Of a DNA stretch of 64,000 nt, positions 36,314 through 48,031 are shown piece after piece. Each line of letters opens with the position of its first letter. Positions within the stretch are counted from its first letter, which is position 1. The notes beneath the pieces are model-generated. The model saw only the letters and a program-made list of their open reading frames with translations. It had not been told where the DNA came from and ran no database searches. Made by a program: the position numbers and the translations under genes. This stretch comes from Phragmites australis (Eukaryota; Streptophyta; Magnoliopsida; Poales; Poaceae), in contig NC_084937.1 in the NCBI RefSeq assembly GCF_958298935.1, forward strand, positions 28,591,568-28,655,567, in the 5' to 3' direction.

Positions 36314-36369
36314 GCGTGATGAGACGGCGATATTGAGATGTATAATACATCGTATTGATGTATTCATCT

Positions 36370-37877
36370 AAAAGTCTAAGGCCGTGTTTGATTTCTTGAA
36401 CTGGAGGCCGTCCTGATCACCTCATGTAGCATCCGGAGGTGTGCCTGTTTGGATCGCTGAACGGAACCAATTTGAAAGAAATTTTATAAGGTCTTATCCA
36501 TATCGTTAGTACGTACGACTGAAAAAAAAAGAAACACGTAACATACGTCAGATGACCAATATCATAGAATTTATTTCCGAACCAACTCTTCCCGGATGGC
36601 CTCGTTCAGATTCCTTGCATATTCCCCAGAGGCGCCGAACGATCTGATACGAGAAAATCACTCGCGCAGGGTTGAACAGTAACCCGAATGCTACAGTGCC
36701 CGAAAATTTGTAAAATTAAAATAGTGGTCTTTTGCTGCTTAAAAATCCTAAAACTTTTTATATGTACTCATAATGTAATGAACTAATTTCTAAAATTATT
36801 TCTAGCCTTAGTTTATATGGTGAAAATATGTGTTCTTTTATAATACTTTATTTATATACTTTTTATCTTTTCACATGATAATAACAAAAAAAATTATTAT
36901 TTCTGTAAAATAATTAAGTTATATATAGATATAATACATGGTTTTTAGTAACTAAATACGTTCTCGTACAATCTCATACATCTAACCAAACACATATACA
37001 TAACATTTCGTAGCATCCCATATATTAACCAAACACATTATCGTACCATTCCATATATCTAACCAAACAACCTAACAATACCACTCATCCAACACTATCC
37101 CATCCCGTACCATCTCATCTTGTACCATTGTATCCTATACTATCCCGTAACATCCCATACCATTCAACTTCCTTCCACAAACCAATTACTTTATAAGTTG
37201 ATAAGAAAAAAATAAGTAATTTATTTATATTTAACACTCTCTTTTATGTGGAGACTCTTTGAGGTCTCAGATATAAAGATATGAGTCGGTTATAATTTTC
37301 TTTAATTGTATCTACCAGAACTCGAACTCAAGATCTCTAGAACTGATATCATGTTGTTGATTTTTAGTGAAATAGTTGGTGCATGCCACTAAATACTTTA
37401 ACAATTCACAAGCTTCTTCCTTGAGTGGAGTGTCACAATCTCTTTGCTACAGTACCTCTTTTGCTACAACTGGATGCACGTCCTTATCTAGATTAGGCGT
37501 GAGCTAATCTTGTGCAGTCATGTCCGGTTTCTGTCCGAGGTGCAGCCCATCCATCAAGCTCAGGGGCGAAGCTGCAATATGCCAAAGGGTGTAGTAATCA
37601 ACTCATTTCGACCATACACGCATCCCTTTAATACAAATTTGCTCACCCTGAAACAACTAAAAAATTAATCTTATTAGTTTAAAATTATAGATATTTCTAT
37701 ACGTATGTGAAGTTACGCACCCTCTTCATTTTAGTCCTAGCTTCGCCCCCTGGTCGAGCTTGCTTCTTCAAAGCGCAGTCCACAGCGGCACGTGCGTATA
37801 CCGGTTGCAACCTGTATACCGGTTGCAACTTGCAATGGAAAAGGACTCCGGAAACGACCATGAAATGCAGCTTATAT
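36370..37877. other. AT-rich intergenic repeats
   Basis: Contains a fragment (36712-36880) related to the foldback element at 21.4-22.1 kb, sharing TAATTTCTAAAATTATTTCT and the ACTTTTTATATGT region. It is followed by a degenerate run of CCATATATCTAACCAAACA and GTACCATCCCATA-like units (36990-37170). Near 37797-37830 an 18-base unit, GTATACCGGTTGCAACCT, is repeated twice. Confidence 0.5.
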
Positions 37878-38195
37878 GGGTGTGTTTAGTTTGTGGTATG
37901 TTTGAGCCAAGCTAAAATTTAGCCTTACTTCGAAAATTTGGTCTTCATTTAGTTCGAGGTCTGAATTTGATCATATCTCGAAAAAATTTGACTAGCCAAA
38001 AAAAATTTATAGCATTTTTGGCAAAACTCAGACAGCCAAAATATCCATCCCGATTTTAGTGGGTCAAAATTTTGATAACCTCAATTTACCACAAACCAAA
38101 TGTCATTTTAATAACCTCAATTTTAGCACTGCTTCGACTTTAACCATAACTAAATTTTGACTTTGACTCACGGAGGCCACAAACCAAACACACCC
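37878..38195. mobile_element. MITE with GGGTGTGTTTRGTTTGTGG termini
   Basis: The 19-base ends GGGTGTGTTTAGTTTGTGG and CCACAAACCAAACACACCC are inverted repeats with one mismatch. The interior is AT-rich with no coding. The target duplication is not clear, so the superfamily is left open. Internal text (GACTAGCCAAA, CATTTTTGGCAAA) is shared with the element at 39699-39994. Confidence 0.8.
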
Positions 38196-38734
38196 TGTAT
38201 ATGTAGCCTTGAAAAAGAAGCATGCAAGTACACAGCTATGCAAGCGTTGAAGCACACATATATGTAGACTTTGGAAATGAGCCACGTCAGGTGCACGTCA
38301 AAGTGCAAGTACAATATTTGGTTGGATAACATATAGGCACCAGTACCGTACCAACCTTTGAGGAAATGCTTTACCAACCTTATCCTTGTTCATTCTCATT
38401 CGATGGTACTACTTTTCTCTTATACTGCACACAATGTGCTTATAACCTGTCACTGCCAGTAAAAAAAGACAAGAAAAGGAAGGCAACGAAACCAGTTTTA
38501 TCCAGACCTATCTAAATAGGTTTGATGGGCCAACCTGACACCGATCTAGCTAGATATAATCCGATTAAGACATGATCTGTTAGACTCGGTTAAGTTGATG
38601 GGTCGTACGTACTGGCTCGAGTGCTGGAAGCGTAGCTCACACCACGGTCCATGAGCTATCGTGTTAATTGGCAGTCGGGATGGGGGCAGAGCGGGGTGGG
38701 ATGACTAGGTGGTGGCGCGAGGGTGATCGGAATT

Positions 38735-38970
38735 GGATCCTCTGACTTTACCGATGGGTAAAGTTAGCTGACTTTAAACTTTTGTGAACCGTTGGATTGT
38801 GGATGGATCAGATGCACTGCTACAATGTAATGGGAACAATAAAATCGATACAGTAAATTAACGTAACTGTTACTACAATACTTTATTACAGTAATTGACG
38901 TCATGTAACTGTTCATCTACTCACAATTTACTGTTTTCTTGTGACTTCATACCCTGAAGTCAGGGGATCT
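38735..38970. mobile_element. MITE-like element with GATCCYCTGACTT ends
   Basis: The left end GGATCCTCTGACTTTA and the right end GAAGTCAGGGGATCT form imperfect inverted repeats around an AT-rich interior. A similar terminus, CGGATCCTCTGACTTCC, occurs alone at about 35110. Confidence 0.5.
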
Positions 38971-39698
38971 GGATCTAGGGTGGTCATGGCAGGGTGGTGA
39001 GGCCGGTACTATGTGTCGACACGTCAGCCTAGCACAACCTGGCTAGATATGTCGTGTCGGTCTGGCCTATCTAATCCTTGAGCCGTGTCTATAATAGCGG
39101 ATCTCGTACCGGTTTAGTAGACATGACTTAGTTAATCGACTATAATGTTATCTAATATTATTAATGTTACCTAGATAATATTAGACATTTCAATTTCGAG
39201 TTGGGTTCCGCATGCCACAATTTTCTTTGCCAAATTAAATATCTGAATTTGAGTCAGATTCTTACAACCGTATGTGTATACTAAACTTGTCTAGATTCAA
39301 TCAATGTACGAGGATCACTTCTCCCCAGCCAGCCCAGAAACAACCTAGGAGGAGTGCTAGTATTTCACTTGATGCTGGACATCCGGAGAGCTCCATTGGA
39401 GCAGCCAAGTATATCAGGCCAGGCAACGATGGCATTGGAAATAAGCATTGCTTTTGTGGGCAAAGACTGGCTCACGGCACGGCCGCGGGCTACCTAAATC
39501 CCTCACCAACGCCGGAGGAGCAAGTGGTCGTGATCCGAAAGCAACGGCGCCGGCGGCCATTGGCCCCCTCGCCTGAGTGCGCCGTACGAACACCGATGGC
39601 GGACAGGCGGCGGCAACTAAAGCGGAGTGGGCTGGCGAAGCTGGTGCCTGGTGGTGCTCAGCTAGCTCGAGTGCCGGCCGGCCCCAGTTCGGCTCAAC

Positions 39699-39994
39699 GG
39701 CTGTTTGGTTAGGAGCGAGTTAAGTTAATTTTTAGCTGTGTTTTAAAATTTGGTTTTTATTTGGTTTAAGGTTATAATTTAGTCATGTATCAAAAAAATT
39801 TAACCGGCTAAAGTTTTTCTAGAGTGTTTTTGGCAAATCTTAGATGATTAAATTGTCTGCTAAATTCTTTGACTAGCCAAATTATTATTTGGTCTCAAAC
39901 CAAATGATATTGTGACAGATAAAATTTGACAGTATCTTTGATTTGCGCTAACCAAATTTTAATTTGGTTGTTACGGCTAAAAAACAAACAGCCC
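39699..39994. mobile_element. MITE with GGCTGTTTGGTT-type termini
   Basis: Starts GGCTGTTTGGTTAGG and ends AAAAACAAACAGCC, an imperfect inverted pair. The AT-rich interior shares GACTAGCCAAAT and GTGTTTTTGGCAAA with the 37878-38195 element, so they look related. Confidence 0.7.
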
Positions 39995-40856
39995 CAAATC
40001 ACGGTGGCTGCCGAGCCCAAGTTGGTCGATCACCTTTCTTTCTTTCTGTCATCGCAATCTGGAATTCTGGATGGCAATCGTGACGATTAGAAATCGAAAG
40101 GGGCAGCAAAGGACGGGATAAAGTGCGAGCAGGATAAGGTTGTGATTTGGCTGTTTCATCCATCCCCATGGTCAACAGTCAGTCACACTGTGCTGTGGTT
40201 AGCTGATTGAGTGGGTGATTGGTTTGCTGATCGGTTGAGCTAATTACTTAAACACGGATATCAAAATCTAACTTAGATTTAAATATATGATTTAACAGAA
40301 AAAAATTAACACACAAAATACAACTCTAAATACAATACAGACATTAAAATCTGAATCGGATTCACGATATCCCATTAAAAAAAAAATTAGATACGGGAAT
40401 CACGCGAGGTCAAGAAACGCTTGAGCGGAAGTTAGTGGCGCGTCATGCTTTTGGGTTGCCTCAGCGGTCAAAACGACCATCATATGGGGGCCTTTTGCTC
40501 AGCTCTTGGGTGGCCTTTCTGCTGTCCTGCTGGCATTGGAGACTTCGTCGTCTTCCGATAAAGATGCTTGTCCTGTCTCTACGTTTTTTTGGCTTCTTCA
40601 CTTTTTTAGATATAAAGACGTACACTAAGTACACACCACACATTCTACATGCGCACGTTAGAAGGGATTAGAATGCCCAATATTTTTAGTCCGTGAGAAC
40701 GTATACTACCACTAAACATATATACGTGTATACCTATTCTAATTTAACTCATGTGCAACCCAGCGGGAATCAATACTATCTACTAACGTGGCGGAATCCG
40801 TAAACTCTGATGCCATGTTACTGTAGGTACTGTAGCAATGAGCTATGAATATGCAT

Positions 40857-41245
40857 GTTGTACGTGTATATATGTATATGTATATATGTATGTATATATG
40901 TATACATATATACATATACATACATATGTAATTTTCTTTTTCGACAAATTCTAGAAAAATGTCGAAATGAATATTAGTTACATTAATAAATTAGCTAAAA
41001 ATCTAAAATACAAAAAAATCTAAAACTAAAAAAATATTAAACAATTTTTTAAGTTAATATTACTTTCACCTACATATTAAAACTATGTATATACATAAAA
41101 GTGCTATTGTTTTCTCTCTAATTAATTGAATGTATTTAACATTAATAATTTCATAAATAAATATTAAAATATACAAAATTTTTGAATTTAATTTTTTAGT
41201 CTTCTTTTATTATGCTCTATATAGTAAAATAAAAACGAACACGAC
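40857..41245 (-). mobile_element. AT-rich dispersed element with TATATG microsatellite, copy 2 (inverted)
   Basis: Inverted relative to 6205-6600. The microsatellite (about 40860-40930) is at the low-coordinate end, followed by the TAATTTTCTTTTTC border, GTCGAAATGAATATTAGTTA, the ACTTTCACCTACATATTAAAAC block and the TATGCTCTATATAGT end. Confidence 0.7.
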
Positions 41246-41313
41246 CTAGTGAGCACCTTGTGGAACTAATTTTTTTAGTCACGCCAATCAAACTAGTGAG
41301 CACCTTGTGGAAC
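41246..41313. repeat. 21-base direct repeat, two copies
   Basis: CTAGTGAGCACCTTGTGGAA plus C is present at 41246-41266 and again at 41293-41313, next to the end of the element at 40857-41245. Confidence 0.95.
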
Positions 41314-41319
41314 GGAGCG

Positions 41320-43484
41320 GAACGCAGCTGGCATCGTGGCACACAAGCGACTTGCCAAAAGAGCTACGGCTCGCTTCTTTTCTTCTTCACTTTTTCCGTG
41401 ATCCTTTGGAAGCGGATGAGACTGACCCAACGAACAATCACTGTGGCAGCCCAACGACAGATTATTATTTTTCATTTTGTTTTTTTAAGACACGGCCCAC
41501 TGGTACGTAAGATGCAGCGATCTAGCCCACACAACAATAAAGCTACGGGGCAGCCCAATACCCCGTGCACTTTTACAATATAAACACCTTCGGTTGCCAA
41601 AAGAGACACCACGTTTCTGCGGGTAAAAAATGGGCTGGCCGCTAGCAAACCATTTTGATGGTTTTTGTGATGAAAAAATAATCGTCTATACCTACGGAGA
41701 TTGCATGCAGAAATAATCGTGAAGGAGAAGCAGAGCCAACCAGATGTTATCAGATCGCAGCCACCATTCTTGGTTTTGGTCTGCCCTGTCGGAAGTCAGC
41801 CCTCAGGTCACACAGACTGTTGATAGCACATGAAGACCGGATACTCAGTATAACACGTATACAGAAGTACGTGCTCATATCACTATACACGTACATTCAC
41901 ACAACGTATACAAAAACCACAACGTATACAAAAACCGAGATATAAAGCTTAGAGATTGACAAAATCACTATAGATATTTCACAGTTGATATATACATCGT
42001 CTACCAGTGAAAAAAAATTCTATCGTAATAAAACACGAGGAGCCAATATGATTTTTGATAGAATACATGGTACAATTACGGCCACTCACCACCCAAGCCA
42101 AGTTCGCACCGACTGTTGATTGCACGTAGGCCAGCCAGCCCTGGAGGGCACCAAAACAGACGGCGCGCGACCACGGCTTCTGCCGGCATGCGACGGGCGA
42201 GTAGTGTCACATCCACATCGGTGGTCCTCCCTTGCATCGCGGCGGTTGCGGTCGACTCGCGACCCTGGACCGGCACCGCGGCCTGGCAACAAGCTCTCTG
42301 AGCTTTGCAATATCACCCACATGTGTCCCCCTCAACTTTTCCTTTTCATTTTGTCCAATTCATCTTTTCCTTATGTCACATAATTGGTGGATTACATTCA
42401 CGTGGTCTTTTACAATTTATTTTCTCTTAAACATTTGACTGTAAGCTAGAATGATATAATAATATATAATGGTTATATGCATATGCGAAAGGCCACAACT
42501 TTTTTTCTCATTATCTTTAAAAAAGCATAATTGGCGGCGCTCAGAACCAACAAGTTAAAAGGAAAGTACTCCGGCAAAAGTGTTCACTTCGAGAACGATG
42601 GCCATGCCATTTTCTTAGACTATTCCTAACCGATTTTTGTTAGGGTCCAGAATCCCTTCGTGAAGAGATTTTCGTTACGTTCAGCACTTCAACGATTTTC
42701 CTTCACGATTTTCGTCACAAATGGATTCTTAAGGTCATTCATTTTAGGATGGAATTCTCTCTTATTTTACTTCACAAATCCATTCGAAGGGAAGCTGTCG
42801 AAGATGAGAGAAAATAAAGGTAATGTGAATGGGAAGGAAAATGACTGAAATTGCAGTGTTTTGCAGCAACCTACGAGGGAAGGAAATTATATAAGACCGA
42901 TTCCCACAGAAAGACCATTGCCTCTATATAACACGTGTCCTCTATTACTCTCATATGTATTCAATCAGACCGTTGAATCGAGAAGTAACAGTGTAGATCA
43001 GGATCTCACGAAGATCTTTCTATAGAGGGTCCTATATAATCTTCTTCCAACTGCGAGAACGCAGAAGGTGCCTCAACAACTTTACCTAGGACCTCTGTGC
43101 ACAAGTTGTGCCAGAGTGGGTCGTTACATAAGAGTTCATATTTTATTTTTAACATTGCTGTATATATAAAATTTACTTTATTCCTGTTGTATGTTGGCTG
43201 ATTGTCTCTGAACATATTCGTTTCTACGATATACACATGAAATGCATGCCTCAACCCAAGTTCAAAGTGGACTTGAGAAGAGAAGCTCAACTTGGGTCCT
43301 GCACCTCAAGCCATACATCACGGGCTTAACATGAAAAACACTTCAATCAAACGGGCTTTGACTGAACACTGTTTCGTTCTGAAGAGACTAGTATGCCTCG
43401 AAGCAAAGTGCAGAACTGGCTCACCCAGCCGGGGAAGTTTGTTGGAAGTATCATTTTTCGCTTGATCGTCCCGTATCAAACTGA
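41320..43484. other. Intergenic, no gene recognised
   Basis: Mixed composition. A 19-base unit ACAACGTATACAAAAACC occurs twice near 41898-41935. Open frames are short and unconvincing. Confidence 0.4.
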
Positions 43485-43516
43485 TAAGTACTCCTATCAT
43501 GCATCAATCATTTTCC

Positions 43517-44086
43517 CTTAAACCACAAACGTGTTAGGCGTGAATTACTCAGCCTGAAAACTGAACGCCAATTTCGTTGCCAATATATGTACTCATCGGT
43601 TAATAGTACGGCAAAATTTCCATAACTCAGATGGAAATGTTTGGTTACATGTGGATCAAAGCAGGATTTGGTTTCTTGAGATATGTACATCGCGATCAGC
43701 TTGGACATAACAAATCTTGCAAATACACAGCGGCATGAGAGGAGATGAGAGGAAATAATGTTATGAGAAAGCTGCCGTCGTATATTTTGCTTGCATTGCA
43801 GCCCAATTAGGCGGGAGATCGATGGCGACAAGCGCACGTAATAGGAAAGGAAGGAAACAGCGAAACGTTGACGAGTAAACTAATCGTTCCAGTTATCCGT
43901 CACTAATGACGGTTACCATCTAGTGCTAATCAGCAGCAGCTAGACACAAGACGAGATTGAACTGGCGACTGCAAGAGAGGAGAGAGATTGAACTGGCGAC
44001 TGCAAGAGAGGAGACTAGGCGTTGGACAGGTCGCGAGATGGCGATGCTGCTGACAGCTGACTGCCGGGCGGATGCGGTGCAGGCGG
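43517..44086 (+). repeat. Upstream duplicate of the PILS promoter region (distal copy)
   Basis: Matches 45152-45396 plus 46888-47143 at high identity, including the ACAAATCTTGCAAATACACA, CAGCCCAATTAGGCGGGAGA and GGACAGGTCGCGAGATGGCG blocks. It ends at AGGCGG, so it lacks the TATA box. Inside it a 29-base unit (AGATTGAACTGGCGACTGCA + AGAGAGGAG) is doubled at about 43952-44010. It also has about 29 extra bases near 43900, including CCGTCACTAATGACGG. Confidence 0.9.
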
Positions 44087-44206
44087 GAATCACATTGTTC
44101 TTAAGGCGGCAATCAAATCTTGTAAGTACTCCTATCATGCATCTCTATTATATAATTATTTGGGACAAAAGGACCATCACATTCATTTTTAAGAGCACAA
44201 CATTAT

Positions 44207-45060
44207 CATATTAATTAGAAAAAAAATAATATACACCGCTCATTGTTATAAACCTATAATGTTCTAGATTTAACAACAAGTCCATATCAAATATAATTAA
44301 TAAATACTTAAATTCGGAATTAAAAATTATAGAAAATTAGCAGTTCGTATGGCTTAGGAAGCAAAATATCTAAATAAAAAATCTAAATAAAATTACCACG
44401 TTAATTAAAAAAATAAAATGATCTACACTACTAATTGTTATGAATATTTAACAGTCTAGATTTAACCAAAGAGTCTATATCAAATATAATTAATAAATAA
44501 CTAAATTTGGATTTAAAAATTATGAAAAATTAGCAGTTTGGTTTCCGTACGGTTTAGAAAGCAAAATATCTAAATAAATAGTCTAAATAAAATCATGTTC
44601 GCTCTCAAGTTTACAAAATTACCACGTTAATCTGAAAAAAGAAAATGATTTAGATCACTCATTATTATGAATATCTAATGATCTAGATTTAACCAAAGAG
44701 TTCATATCAAATATGATTAATAAATAGCTAATTTTAGAATTAAAAATTATGAAAAATTAGCCTTTCGATTTTCATACGGTCTACGAAGCAAAATATCAAA
44801 ATAAAGAGTCTAAATAAAATCACATTCACTCTCAAGACCACGAAATTACAAGTTAATCTGAAGAAGAAAAAATAATCTAGACCATTCATTGTTATGAACA
44901 TCTAACGGTCGAGATTTAACAAAGAGTTTATATTAAATACGATTAATAAATAGCTAAATTTAGAATTAAAAATTATAAAAACTTAGCAATTCGATTTCTA
45001 TACGATATAGGAAGCAAAATACCTAAATAAAGAGTCTAAATAAAATATAATAAATAATAA
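44207..45060. repeat. AT-rich tandem array, about four units of 190-235 bases
   Basis: Each unit carries a CATTGTTATGAA-like block, CTAGATTTAACCAAAGAG, CATATCAAATATAATTAATAA, ATTAAAAATTATGAAAAATT and AGCAAAATATCTAAATAAA. Unit starts are near 44212, 44401, 44628 and 44857. It lies exactly between the two PILS promoter copies. Confidence 0.8.
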
Positions 45061-45151
45061 AAATAGACTAATTTTTAATAAAAAATATCATAACAAAATA
45101 TTACAACGTTGCTAGATACGTTATTAACGTGAACCACCTTGCTAGTTTTAG

Positions 45152-47143
45152 CTTAAACCACAAACGTTCTCAGCCTGGAAACTGAACACCAATTTCATTG
45201 CCAATATATCGTACTCATCAGTTAATAGTATGGCGAAATTTCCATAATTCAGATGGAAATATTTGGTTACATATGCAAAGCTTGGTAGTAGTTATGGATC
45301 AAGCAGGATTTAATTTCTTGAGATATGTACATCTCGATCAGGTTGGACATAACAAATCTTGCAAATACACAACCAGATGGGAGGAAATAATTTTATTGTA
45401 GGTATCGGTGACATTCTAAAATAGGATTGAATTAGGTACTTAAAATTTATTAGCTCTAAAATTTTTATAATATAAATCTATATTAATTCCTATCTAAATA
45501 TACTCTAGATTTATCTAGTGTGTCTACTCTAATATAAAAAAGTTTTTAATCTATAGCCAATCATAGTAAACTACTTTAAAAATGAACATGTAAAAATAAG
45601 TTGCAAGTATGTAAATATAGAAACGTAAAGAAGATAGGGTAAGCAAACTTAGCACAATGTATTTTTATCCTGTGATATCGATGGCATCAACATCATCCAT
45701 AGTCCATGTCAAAGCAGTCACCTAGGCTATAGCTCCCGGACAGTATCCAGTTACGACCTTTGAGGCATCTAGGTCTCAAGTAGTTTGAGCCACTAAGTCA
45801 CCAAGGTAAGATTTCACCACAAGCCTCTCTTCCGATCACTTACCGTCGTCTTCACTTCGGAGCTGGAGCCATCAAAATAAGTGTATTTGAGTCCTCGTCC
45901 AAGAGTCCTGCCGCCGCTCCATACCAAGTCAGGGGTTGATAAACTTGAGCCACCAAGGCTCAATGTGTCGATGAGTCACCAAGACTCTAAGATGTCGACG
46001 TATCACTTGGTATAAGGTAAGATCACTTATTAATATCTCTCTAGTTAGCAACATATAGCAATAACTCTTTAGGGCTATTAACACTAATCACTCATTAATC
46101 TTATGCTTAATTTTCTTAGATGGTCACTTTAACACTTTGATAGGTTGGATGTCTTATAGTGTATATGAGTTTCTCTGAACTCCAGCACACTCAAATAACC
46201 AAGTAGGGGTATTTATAGCCTTAACTCATCGGACTAGCTGTTGCTCCAATGGTAAAAAAAGATTGTGAACACCAGATGATTTGGCGTCAATAGCAGTACA
46301 AACACCGAACCATCCGATGTGTATATCAGCAAAAACTAGCCGTTGAAATTTCACTCAAACTCATTGTAAACACATAATGTTTCGGGCATGTAGACTTGAG
46401 CCAACCGCACTTCTCACTGTTCATTTGTCCGACGTATAGATCCTTTGATTACTGGACCATTCGGTGTGTATAACCACACCAAACAAGCCATTGCAATATC
46501 TCTAAAAAAATACTCTGATGTAGCCAATCCTTATGGCTACACCATCTGACGTGTTCAAACTCTATCTACTAGACCATCCTGTAAAATATTCCGGTGTGTT
46601 TATCACCTCAACGATGGACCATCCAGCGTGTAAACCAGAATGATCTCTTTTGAATAAAAACACTCTGACGTGTACAATTTAATAAATGCTAGGCCATTCG
46701 ATGAGTATTTTTTTTAACTCGTCTAATTCAAACTTTTCTGAGTAACGCTTCAGTGACTTCTTAATATATTATATCTATAAGATCTACTAAAATATATACT
46801 TGACAAATATATTAGTTCCATTAATTATATCATTATTAATCATTAAAATCACATACATAACTTAAAATAAATGTTTGCTACATTTATGAGAAAACAGCCG
46901 TATATTTTGCTTGCATGGCAGCCCAATTATGCGGGAGATCGATGGCGACAAGCGCACGTAATAGCAAAGGAAGGAAGCAGCGAAACGTTGACGAGTGAAC
47001 TAATCGTTCCAGTAATCTAATCAGCAGCCAGACACAAGACGAGATTGAACTGGCGACTGCAAGAGAGGAGAGGAGGCGTTGGACAGGTCGCGAGATGGCG
47101 ATGCTGCTGACAGCTGACTGCCGGGCGGATGCGGTGCAGGCGG
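45152..47143 (+). repeat. Proximal copy of the PILS promoter region, split by a solo LTR
   Basis: The two parts, 45152-45396 and 46888-47143, line up end to end with the uninterrupted distal copy at 43517-44086. The break falls inside AATAAT(T/G)TTATGAG, which shows the ancestral insertion site. Confidence 0.9.
45397..46882 (-). mobile_element. Solo LTR with 5-base target duplication
   Basis: A 1486-base sequence with ends TGTAG..CTACA (TG..CA), flanked on both sides by TTTAT (45392-45396 and 46883-46887). It aligns in inverted orientation to the LTR at 7014-8395, so its own sense strand is minus. An LTR-promoter-like TATA (GGCTATAAATACC on minus) lies near 46207-46220. There is no internal retroelement coding, so it is a solo LTR left by recombination. 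It was inserted in the PILS upstream region, its near end about 310 bases from the PILS TATA box. Confidence 0.93.
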
Positions 47144-47195
47144 CATCTCTCTTCCGGCTGAGCCTCTGCGTGTGTTGCCGTTCAGACTCGCCTGG

Positions 47196-47202
47196 TATAT
47201 AA
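47196..47202 (+). promoter_or_regulatory. TATA box of the PILS gene
   Basis: TATATAA at 47196-47202, with a CT-rich leader starting about 30 bases later. The leader contains at least one 5' UTR intron (donor GTGAGG near 47301, likely acceptor CTCCTCAG near 47840), so the coding start is about 830 bases downstream. Confidence 0.75.
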
Positions 47203-48031
47203 GGCCTCCGCTCTCCCTCCCGGCTCCGAACACCATTCCGTCGCCTCGTCGGCTTGGCTGCTCTTGTTGTTTCCTCCTCCACCGTTTGCGCGTTCCTCAG
47301 GTGAGGCGAGGCCCTGCTTCTGCGTACGTCTTGTTGCCGCATCACGCACGCACTGCTTCTGTTTCTTGCTTCCTTCTCCTTCAACCTCTGGGCTCTGATT
47401 GGCATGGAGATCTGGGTATGTCCTGGGCTCACAATTTAGCTTAGAACTACGGCTGCTTCTGGAAACCATGCGCTAGTCATTTGCAGACCTGTTTCTTTTG
47501 CAAAACAGCCGTGAACACAAGAACTGCTTAACCTCATGGCGTGCATGGAAATTCTCGGCCTTCAAATAAGTTTTAATGGCCATAATTTTTCTTTGGTATT
47601 TATCCTTCTTTTATTCTGTTTCCTTTTTTTAATTTGAAAAGAAATGCGTGAACTGGTTTTTGTCATTATTGCCATGATTTCTCTAAGCCATAGCTAGAGA
47701 GGCGCGCAAGTGCATCACGACTTCGCCTCTTGTGCATTCACAAGACAATCCAAGCAATGTGGAGCTGTCCTTTTCAAGTTCCGACTAGCATTTGCTAGAA
47801 AGTAGGACAATTGTTTTTTTCTTTCCATTTTCTCCTCAGGTTCATCTACACACTTGTGCTTACTTGTTTATGTCTCATCAGGGTTACACATCCAGTACAG
47901 AATTTGGATAATCTCTTGTCATATAATCAGGAGACGTCTGAAAATTATCCTTTGGCATCATACAGCAAGCCAATCAAGAAGGGATCGAGTAGACAGACAT
48001 AAAGAAAAGCTTAATACTACAACAGAAAAGG

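Noticed and set aside
36176..36367. N-terminal extension of the ATL frame
   Set aside because: It spans the TATA box at 36307, so it cannot be part of the normal transcript.
36990..37170. Possible CRISPR-like array from repeated CCAAACA and CCATCCC motifs
   Set aside because: Units and spacing are irregular and the sequence is from a plant nuclear genome; it is degenerate simple sequence.
39272..39712. 146-residue open frame on the plus strand
   Set aside because: It has no recognisable domain, its composition is unlike the real genes here, and its end runs into a MITE.
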